The translations under genes and the position numbers were made by a program. From positions 41,266,347 through 41,330,346 of the forward strand of contig OZ022345.1 of assembly GCA_963989245.1 (NCBI GenBank): a DNA stretch of 64,000 bases, given 5' to 3'. This document shows, one piece after another, positions 55,895 to 64,000 of the stretch (position 1 is its first letter; each line of letters opens with the position of its first letter). Under the pieces are notes generated by a model. The model was not told the origin of the DNA, searched no databases, and saw only the letters and a program-made list of their open reading frames with translations. This DNA comes from Nansenia antarctica (taxonomy: Eukaryota; Chordata; Actinopteri; Argentiniformes; Microstomatidae).

Positions 55895-58149
55895 AATGAC
55901 TCAGATTAAGACCAATCTTTACCACCCTGAATTCTGGAAGAAACCCTTGTGTGAAGAGACAACTCTACTTCTATGACCAGAATCATCCATGAACAGAGCA
56001 GAGCGGTGACTCTAGCAGCCAGCCCAGGTGGATGCCTTACACAGAAATAACTACATATCTTCACAGACAGTCCTTGGGCTCCATTTTGCTTTGGTCTCTG
56101 GATCTCAACATGATCCGTCCGTCCGTCCGTCCGTCCGCGGCTATATGATACAGGTGTGTCTGTCTGCCTATGACTACGGGGGACACCAGTGTGCGTCTAG
56201 CTGTCTGTCCAGGTATCTATCAGTCTGTCCGCCCTCTGGGCCGTGGCTACAATGTGGGTTTGTGGGTTTGTTTTTCCAGTCGGGCCGGCCTGCTGGGCTC
56301 ATTGACTCCCAGCATGTGCCACTTCTGCCCACGCTGCAGTAAAGATCATTACAGTAATGGAGGTGAAGACGAGGGAGGGGACTGGGGAGGAAAGAGGGAA
56401 AGACAGGGTGGCAGGGGGGGAGGGGGAGGCGGGGGGGAGGGGGAGGCGGGGGGCGGGGAGACACAACAAGCTGGGTCACAGTTCAGAGAAGAATCAGTAG
56501 TGCAGCTGGCTGTCACATAGCCTAGATACCCATCCCTCCCTACCCGAGCAAATCCCCTAAAACCATGCACCACCCGCCGTTTAATGGAATTCAACCTGAC
56601 CGCCAAGGCCCCCCCCATGTCTGGGTGTTCATGTGAGAGACAGAGAGAGAGAGAGAGAGAGCCCATTACTAGGGGTGTAAATCACCAGCTTCACCACCGT
56701 CACCTGAAAATGAGGTATGCCCCCGGTGGGAAGCTAAGCAGAGCTGGTTGTTCAATCTATATTCCACACCACCACCACAGGGCAGCTGTGCCAGAGACAC
56801 ACGACTTCTCACGGCTATAGCGGCCCTCTCCGTGACGGGTCCTTCCTCCCAGCACAGAGCACAGCAGAGAGGCTATTTAAGCACGAGAAGAGGAGGGTGC
56901 GCCAAAGCCCCACGGATATCAACAACACCTCGGTCTCCGGTCGTCTCGTCCCCTCTAAGGTTTTAAAGAGGAAACACCGTGGAGTAGGCTGATATTTTGG
57001 GACAGAGTGGAAGGAAAAGAGGAAGTACAGTGAAATAGGCTGATATTGTGGGATAGAATGGAAGGAATTGAGAGAATGTTAATCTCGATAGCTAACCTGA
57101 CAACCTTGGTGTACAAAACTGCCAAGGAATGGTTGTGGTTCATATCAATTTGGGGGTGGGAGGGGAGACAAACATGCTATCAAAAAAGGCTGAATTCCCG
57201 AAAAAGGTAATAGGGATTTCCACCGCGATGAGGGGTGGGAGAACAATCAAGTACCTCCCACAAAAGGGGTATTTGGGCTTTCCCCCCAAAAAATTAAAAC
57301 TGGATTTGTTCCTTCTCCAAGACCTGAGAGAACACATCGAAAGATAATCCAGAGCTCAAAAACCACAACCGTCAAGTGAATGCTTCACATCATTATTAAA
57401 ACGGTGGGCAACGGTAACGTAACACCCTGCATACTGAAGGCTGTTGTATCACCTCCACTAAGGCAGCCCTAGAGGCTTTGAATATCATATAGCCATGGGG
57501 GGGTAACCTGACTCACAGAGGGGGGTAGTACGCTATTCATATTGTCTAGCATTTTAGATATTAATGGCTTTCATTGTTGATGGTGGTTGGGTACTGTTGC
57601 TCCAGTGAAAGGGAGATGATTGTTAGCCCTTTTGCTGATCTAACCGGTGCTGCCAAAGCAAAGCTGGGCAAGCGGAGTCACATCAGCCTGTGACATACAG
57701 AACAAGGCCAACCAGTTACAACAGGTTCTCAGAGTATCAGATCTGTCGGTTTAGCTCCAACTCCCTCAGACACAAGCCGAGCTTTAAAATGCTAAACTAT
57801 CGGACAATCCTACAAGAAACAAAGAGTATGAAATCCCTCGGCCTGGGATAGTAGGCCTCCCGACACAGTTTGAGCAGTTCCAACGAATAACTCCCAAGTG
57901 GGAGAGAGTCTAAGTCAGAATGAATCATCTGAAGACATGACCTAATGAAAGTGCAGTCAGAAGAATTTTGGCCAGTCTGGACACACTAAGCCTTTGGTGA
58001 ACAGTCTTAGGGCTAAGCAGTCACCGACATGGTTTAAACCAATGTGAGGGTTCTGAGATGTTCTCTTGACCAGCATAGAAAGTTTGAACAGTAGGTATGT
58101 ACATTTTGGTTATGTTTGCTTTCGACTAAACGACCCACAAAAGCAACTG
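55895..58149. other. No gene recognised; (CCGT)n and G-rich stretch
   Basis: CCGT repeats at 56117-56138 and a GGGGAGGGGGAGGCGGGG stretch at about 56415-56460. Frames of 104-116 codons here have no domain. 57130-57560 is non-repetitive and unassigned. Confidence 0.45.
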
Positions 58150-58222
58150 TTAATAACCTGTAAAGCAACCTTGGGTCCCATGAAAGGCGCTATATTAAAA
58201 CATATAAAAGTTATTATTATTA
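58150..58222 (+). mobile_element. L2-type LINE 3' tail
   Basis: CCTGTAAAGCAACCTTGGGT then GAAAGGCGCTATATTAAAAC and (TTA)n. It matches the terminal pattern of the LINE at 39180-39226. Confidence 0.55.
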
Positions 58223-58735
58223 ATGTATCAATCCAGGTGGCTTGGGAAACATTGCCACATTTTTGGGTCATAAAAAGCCAGGAGTGAGAGAAAGAGAAAG
58301 TTGTACGTGCATTATGACAGAGAAAGAAAGGCTGAGAGGATGTGCAAGCAAGCAGCAAGTCAAAAGGTAGTAAGCAAAAACTATTTCTAAAGATGTTCTA
58401 AACTACGACAAAAAACAGCACTTACAAAAGGTCCAAATCTTTTCAAACCTATGTTTTCTCTAACCACAAAAATACGTAATTCCACAAAATGAATCAAGTC
58501 AACCCGCGAAGCATAACCAGTTAATTTGTTGTTGGTGGTAAGCCGATAAAAGGTCCATCGTTAGCATCCCTATTGAACAGCCTTAGCCAGGGTAGTGTTA
58601 GAGAGAGCACTCTGAACAGTCTCAAGTCTCAGGCGTAGTTTGAAAGTCTGAACGGTCTGGGCCATAGGGAAGTCTGGGCCAGTCATCTGTATATCTGCAT
58701 ATCTGGGACAGTCATCTGTATATCATTGAACTCAC

Positions 58736-58812
58736 CGGGTCTCGGAGCAGTCAGCTGATAAAGGTCTTTGCCAAACCTTCAAAGTCCTCCAAACAGGAAT
58801 CACAGCTTGCGC
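58736..58812 (-). CDS. Candidate 77-bp internal exon on the minus strand
   Basis: On the minus strand TTTTTCCTCAG is followed by 77 bases and then G|GTGAGT, a consensus acceptor and donor. Frame 1 is open throughout (AQAVIPVWRTLKVWQRPLSA DCSETR). Frame 3 (ASCDSCLEDFEGLAKTFIS) ends in TGA near the donor; frame 2 stops early. Either it is a coding exon in frame 1 or a non-coding/UTR exon. It lies on the same strand as the 12130-12232 candidate but no link is shown. No repeat was recognised in it. Confidence 0.35.
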
Positions 58813-59873
58813 CTGAGGAAAAAGAGAAAAAGAGAACATCAGTGAACAAAGCCACTTTTAAAACTATTGGAACAAGACCTTCAAGTTAAAGAAACAGTGC
58901 CGTAAATCCCTAGCAATGATAATGACATATGATCAGATTCCGTTGCATAAATTTGGCACAGTGTAAGCCCAGCATGAAATATCAGCAGATCAGTGAACTT
59001 CAACGATAACTATGCCAAGCAGAAGGAACCAGTCACCCACATACTGTGACCCGCTACCCCAGTCAGTCAGTCAGTCAGTCAGTCAGTGTGAAGCCAACCA
59101 CCACCAAACTGCCACAAGCCCCAGAACATTCTAACACATCAAACAGCCCCAGAACACTCTAACACATCAAACAGCGTGGCAGTCCGCCGTCATAATCCCT
59201 GAGGAGACTGGCAGAGGAGTTACCAAGTCTCTCACCGTCCTACTGCATTAGCGTACGTGATGATCCTATCATCTGAGACTCAAGAAAGAATAGGCTACCT
59301 AAGACAGAAAGGCACCTTAGACAGGGGAGGGGGGTGGCAGTTTGGAAACAAAGCAAGCATGAGACCTCTCTTTGTTAAGGCTTAACCATGAGTGAATTGA
59401 ATGTCGGGCGTCACAATAGAGGGGGGCTTTTCCCCGAAACTGACCCGCATCACGCGCGGGGGGGGGGGGGTGCCAGGTGGCGAGACAGACATAGGAGATG
59501 AGCGTCTGCTGTGCTGACGATACCGGCCATGAAAGGAGACAGACAGCATGAATGATTAACTCTGTCCTCCACTGGTATGAATCAGTAATAACTGTCAGTC
59601 TGCTAACTCCTGAGATATCACATGACCACTGTCCTTGATTGACAACGCTTACCCGACACTAGTACGTACGATCACGTCATAGGACACACACCACAGGAAC
59701 TTCAGTTCTCGAGAGGACAGACAACCGCCACTTCCTAGTTAGTCCAACATACTATCCAACATACTAAAGATACAAATAGAGACACAGATCGTATGAGAAC
59801 AGTACAGGAAGAGGCAGATGTGAGATCTCAAAGGTAAGATTCCATGTGTTGTGCTTGTTCGCTCTTCTCCTTA
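58813..59873. other. No gene recognised
   Basis: (GTCA)n at 59061-59088, a G12 run near 59459-59470, a duplicated CCCCAGAACA(C/T)TCTAACACATCAAACA pair at 59120-59175. Otherwise unique-looking. Confidence 0.5.
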
Positions 59874-60080
59874 GGGCTGCAGGTAGAGGTTAGAGGCCAG
59901 GCCAGCCATCGGTAGGTCGCTGGTGCAATCCCCACCCCAGAAGGGAGCTGGAGGTCAGTTAGTGATGGGAGGCTGGCATCATATCTAAAGGTGCCTACCA
60001 CTGCCGTTGTGCCCTAGAGCAAGACACTTAACCCCTAATTGATCCGAACTATGACTGACCCCCCTGCGCTCTGATCTTCC
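59874..60080 (+). mobile_element. tRNA-derived SINE, related to 55245-55409
   Basis: Head GGGCTGCAGGTAGAGGTTAG and a B-box region GGTCGCTGGTGCAATCCCC, then a centre TGTGCCCTAGAGCAAGACAC TTAACCCCTAATTG that matches the reverse complement of the centre of 55245-55409. It is on the opposite strand. The 3' end is not sharply defined. Confidence 0.7.
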
Positions 60081-60649
60081 TGTGCACAACACATTCGTAA
60101 CTACCCATGTGTGATTACCTCAGGAGCAGTGCAGATTGTGACGTTATCACAGAGGGAAAAAAAACGGTGTTGTTACTGTTGTACAGTGCGCCCCAAAAAA
60201 AAAAAATTGGTCGCTTGGTACTTGGTTTCGTTTTCCTAATTTAGCTTGGAGTAAAAAGACGCTGTTCCATCCTTAAGTGAGCTTGCACATCCAATCAAAA
60301 AAGGCTAGGGTGGGTGGGCGGCATGCTGCTAGGGCATATGGGCAGCTCAATCTGAGGCAGCCGCTCTCCATCCATCACGTTTTATCATGACCTGTGTGAG
60401 AGCAGAGGAAAAAAGGACATCTGTATTCCGGGCACATGCCAAGGTGCTCTTCCTGTCTTCCTGAGAGAGAGACGCATATTTGTCCTACAAGGAGAGGCCC
60501 TATCGGGTGGCAATACATTCACACACTCAATCAGAGCACAGAAAAACACTGGTATACCACAGGCTACAACCCAAGCTTACAAAGGTTTCATTTGATACTA
60601 GAGGTGTATTGATTGGTGTAAGATGATATTGAAAAGTGACTGATGTACT
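60081..60649. other. No gene recognised
   Basis: Ordinary DNA with A-runs near 60160 and 60197. Confidence 0.5.
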
Positions 60650-60769
60650 CAGTGTTTCCCATTAATTACCTAGACTGTGGCGGCCCGCCATAGTCTCATA
60701 ATGAACCAAAAATCCCCCGCCCCCACCACCCCACCCCATTGACGAAATACTTTTCCTGTGGGAAACACG
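60650..60769. mobile_element. 120-bp TIR element, GTACT TSD
   Basis: CAGTGTTTCCCATTAATTAC at the left and CCTGTGGGAAACACG at the right, where CACTG would be expected. GTACT flanks both sides (60645-60649 and 60770-60774). The GTGGCGGCCCGCCATAG near the left end is the counterpart of the small palindrome in 4946 and 18616. A tandem array begins at its right end. Confidence 0.75.
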
Positions 60770-61026
60770 GTACTGTACCATTGTTGAAACACTGTACTGT
60801 ACCATTGTTGAAACACAGTACTGTACCATTGTTGAAACACTGTACTGTACCATTGTTGAAACACTGTACTGTACCATTGTTGAAACACAGTACTGTACCA
60901 TTGTTGAAACACTGTACTGTACCATTGTTGAAACACAGTACTGTACCATTGTTGAAACACTGTACTGTACCATTGTTGAAACACAGTACTGTACCATTGT
61001 TGAAACACGGTACTGTACCATTGTTG
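60765..61026. repeat. 24-bp satellite, 11 copies, starting at the transposon end
   Basis: Unit TGTACTGTACCATTGTTGAA ACAC, repeated with almost no divergence; only the base after ACAC varies (T, A or G). The GAAACAC segment is the transposon's terminal sequence, GTACT is its target duplication, and CCATTGTTG is flank. Since 24 is a multiple of three, every frame without a stop is open, giving three artefactual ORFs of 113-149 codons. Confidence 0.95.
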
Positions 61027-61029
61027 CGT

Positions 61030-63632
61030 CATAAAACTGTGATAGCTGGTGTAGTACTCTATTATTCTAATGATAAATAAAATGTCATCCATGCATGTTA
61101 CGCCAACCTGCTGAGTCACAGTTGTGAAGACTTCACCCAGCTTGTTTTCAACTGATCCACCACGGCTGAGTATGCAACAAAGAGGCAGCAGGGGAGAAGC
61201 TCCTGAGAGGCTTGATCATAAACTGTATGACATCACGCTGGCTGTGAAACCAAGCTTGAAAATAAGCGCATATCCTGTCATAAAATAAGACTGGGCAGCA
61301 GAGTGAGAGGAAGTTCAATTAGGCATCTCCCCAGACACATACGTCACACACCATTGCAAGCATTCTCACACACACGCAAAAAAATTTACAACTCAAAAAA
61401 AAAATGCGATTATGCATACCTTTCACACAAACACACCCACAGCCACACAGGTGGAATCACACACACACACCTTATCTCAAACCCTTCAATTACACCCATC
61501 TTCTTCTCTGTATCCAAGCTACTGTAATTGCACCCGGAATTTCTCTGTATTTAAATTGTATGAAACCAATCATATTGCTGAATGGGCCCCATTTCGACAT
61601 GATACATAATAATAGTTATTAGAGAAGAGCCTGGGCAAGTCATAATCCATGCCGCCGGGACAAAGGCGAGAGGAAATGGAGAAATGCCCCGACTCAATGC
61701 TCTTACTTTCTGACTCAATGCGGCACACAGCAGCTTTGTAATCACTTAATTTCTCACATCCCTGCACCTTCTGGAGAAACGTCGATGGCCGCTGTAGAGA
61801 GACAGGCTGTTGGCACCGGTCTGGATGCATCAATTACAAGCGCTTTGAGTTCCAGGTTGGTTTTTCCCTCAAAGAGGCTGACACGAAAGCAGGTTTGGAA
61901 GGGAAGGGGTGAGAGGAGTTTGTTGACTCGGGTTTACAGTGCACCTGTCAAGTCTAGAGAGAGCTTATCGAGAGGAAAAGATCCTGAATGAGTTGTCAAG
62001 CGTCAGTGAGAAGGAAATCTTTCACACACCTTAACAATGGTGTCAAAATAGAGTTGCTATTGTCTCATGATGATAGTAAACTGATATTACAATACATTAC
62101 AATCCGACTGGACCAAAATATGCAGGTACAGACATGGAAAGGCGATTCCCCCTTTTTTGCCCCAGACTTGAACTCACAGTAGCAGTATGGGGATACGTGT
62201 CTTGTGGTTTTGCCCTGACAAGATGTTCACCCCTGCGCTAAGTCCACTTAGAAAACCACAGCATCTGCAGATCCCATCAAGCAGCCACTCACCGAGCCAG
62301 TGGTTAAGCAGCTTCTGCATTCTTGCTGGCTACGTCCTCAACATTCAGTTGGGGGAAGCTAAACATTATTATTAAACAATATTCTCAATCTACATAGCTT
62401 AAGCCTGAGTAGAATTTTATGGTAGAAATATCCAGGCAAAACGCTTCGATTGGCGAGTATTTGATGAGATTTGCACATTTCAAAAACAACTTAAGTTCGA
62501 GAAGTGCTGTGACAAAGAGTGTTCAAGTGCCAGGTGTTGTTAATGGAGCGTGGCGTTAACTAATTGGAATGGATTTCGACACATACACATAATTAATCCC
62601 GTGTCCTGAGTGTGCCAGAAACGTAGACTGGATTCCTGTCGTACATTTCCCAGTGACTCAGAAAAAAAAGAAGAAAAAACACTCTCAAATTCTCTATCGC
62701 TTCTCCCCAATAATAGTTACTTCAAAGGACACATTTTTCTCGTCAGGATAGATAATGACCACTTATGCCCATCATCCAGCACCACCAACTCACATTCAAT
62801 ATATATTACCTGAAGCCAAAGGGTGATTATCTCCTTTCATGTCGCTTGATATCCTTGGGACATGGGTCAGAAGGTATTGTAATAACCTAATTCTCTGTGG
62901 CCTTGTCAAGCAGATACAACAGAGGCGTAGCAGCCTTAATGAGCATGCTGTAGAACAGCAGCATCAGCAGTGTGGTGCTGGGGACTGCAGCGACCACGTG
63001 CCTCTACTAAAGCAGAGGTGGCCCACTAAAACACTGCCCCACTAAGTCCTAGGAACAGAGAAAAGACCAACATGGCTGCAATAGGCCTAGTCCTGCTGCA
63101 CTACAACATGTTCATTTTGCTCAGAGACGACTTTAATAAATATGAGGGAAAATGGCCTTCGTTGAACTCTGCACACCAGCACCAAGCACACCATTGCCAA
63201 CATGTATACGCACATACCGGCTAGACTGAAAAGCTTCCAATCTGTGAGACGGGAGTTAAGCATTAAGAGGCAAGGTTGCTACAGCTGTGACATAGCACTG
63301 CTACATTCACACAGCAATAAGGACGCCCAAGAGGCATACAGCGTTTGGGCTGACAGCGTTTGATAATCCCACCTGCAGGGCACACACAGTCGCCCGTCAT
63401 TATGATCATTATCTCAGAAGCGAAACTTGTTGGTGTGGACCCAACACCATCCATTATTAATCACTACAGAGGCATCAGGCAGGCAGTTGGCCTCGCCGTC
63501 CACTACTCATCCACCTAGGAGAAGAGACTGAGCGTGGCGGAGAACAGAGACCGCATGAGCAGCTCTAGTCTGGGGTTCATTTGGAACATCTATAGCTTGC
63601 TTAAAACACAGTGATTTAGATTTACATTTTAA
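61030..63632. other. No gene recognised; two non-repetitive blocks that may be conserved
   Basis: 61500-61760 and 62400-62600 are non-repetitive, moderately AT-rich and lack coding frames. Homeodomain-type TTAATT/TAAT cores (TAATCACTTAATTTC, ACATAATTAATCCC) occur in them. They could be regulatory, but sequence alone does not show it. Frames of 64-87 codons in this stretch have no domains. Confidence 0.35.
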
Positions 63633-63826
63633 CCATTTAGCAGATGCTTTCATCCGAAGCGATTTACAATTCGAGATTGCAGGGACAGTCTCCCTGGAGT
63701 CATTGAGGGGGGCTGAGTGTCTTACTCAAGGCGACACTAGTAGTGGTGGTGTTCCCAGGTGGGATTTGAACTCGTGACCTTCTGATCACCAGTCCAATTC
63801 ATTATCCACTAGGCCAACCACTACCC
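63633..63826 (-). mobile_element. tRNA-derived SINE with L2-type tail, copy 3
   Basis: Minus-strand head GTAGTGGTTGGCCTAGTGGA and GGTCACGAGTTCAAATCCC, centre with TGAGTAAGACACTCAGCC, tail TGTAAATCGCTTCGGATGAA and CATCTGCTAAATGG. It differs from 4501-4692 at scattered positions, several at CpG/TpG sites. Confidence 0.87.
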
Positions 63827-64000
63827 TAATATTGTCGCGGCCTGCAAGAGTATTCACTGCACGGCCCCTGCTCCATCTACATTGTATTTCAGCCTGCACT
63901 ACCCCCTTTCAGACTGAAGCTAACAGATGGGACGTTTTCCTGACAGAATACCAATTCTAATCAATAGCCCGCGACCAGGAGACTTGACTTCGCCGCTACC
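63827..64000. other. No feature recognised
   Basis: Ordinary DNA to the window end. Confidence 0.5.

Noticed and set aside
60662..61119. ORFs of 113-149 codons over the 24-bp satellite
   Set aside because: The unit length is a multiple of three so each stop-free frame stays open; the peptides are pure 8-residue repeats.

Overview
The window looks like non-coding DNA from a teleost fish. It is dense in (CA)n/(GT)n microsatellites, G/C homopolymer runs and minisatellites. It also carries the usual fish mixture of tRNA-derived SINEs, L2/Rex/jockey-like LINE 3' ends, hAT elements with 5-, 6- or 8-bp target duplications, TTAA-flanked piggyBac-like elements and small MITEs. I see no tRNA, rRNA, CRISPR array or prokaryotic operon structure. 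I did not identify the species.

Layout. 0-7 kb: a terminal hAT-type exon (239-699), a minisatellite, a purine-rich tract, one SINE and one short 5-bp-TSD element. 7.1-11 kb: a large element with GTTGCACCA termini, hosting a full-length hAT element (7374-9918, 8-bp TSD) whose transposase has two in-frame stops, plus an antisense L2 fragment. 12.1 kb: a small GC3-rich open segment on the minus strand with a good splice donor, the best candidate host exon. 13.4-16.9 kb: a TTAA-flanked element with a transposase scrap, a hAT MITE with another MITE inside it, and a LINE 3' end. 17-24 kb: microsatellites, a 724-bp hAT-like element, an 11-copy 26-mer, a 6-bp-TSD MITE, a 38-mer array and a long CA/ACAGGCATA array. 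25-35 kb: LINE 3' ends, a hAT C-terminal scrap, and two abutting TTAA elements.

36-40.5 kb is a nested locus: a simple-sequence array holds an L2-like LINE, which is split by a 1.7-kb element that contains two more elements, one of them carrying a hAT MITE. A further 1.2-kb element sits directly downstream. 45 kb is a C-rich minisatellite. 48.4-52.7 kb is a purine-strand minisatellite invaded by two different LINEs, the second of which carries two MITE insertions. 53-64 kb contains a TIR element, four SINEs (one with a 15-bp TSD), a possible small minus-strand exon (58736-58812), and a 24-bp satellite that begins exactly at the end of a 120-bp transposon. It also contains quieter single-copy-looking DNA.

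The elements depend on each other in ways visible here. SINE tails match the 3' end of the L2 copy at 50.7 kb, consistent with SINEs borrowing L2 machinery. The short TIR elements carry no transposase and would need an outside source. Several insertions can be dated relative to each other because they interrupt one another with intact target duplications. Long ORFs in the repeat arrays are artefacts of unit lengths or composition and are not annotated as genes. All family names come from sequence recognition without a database search.
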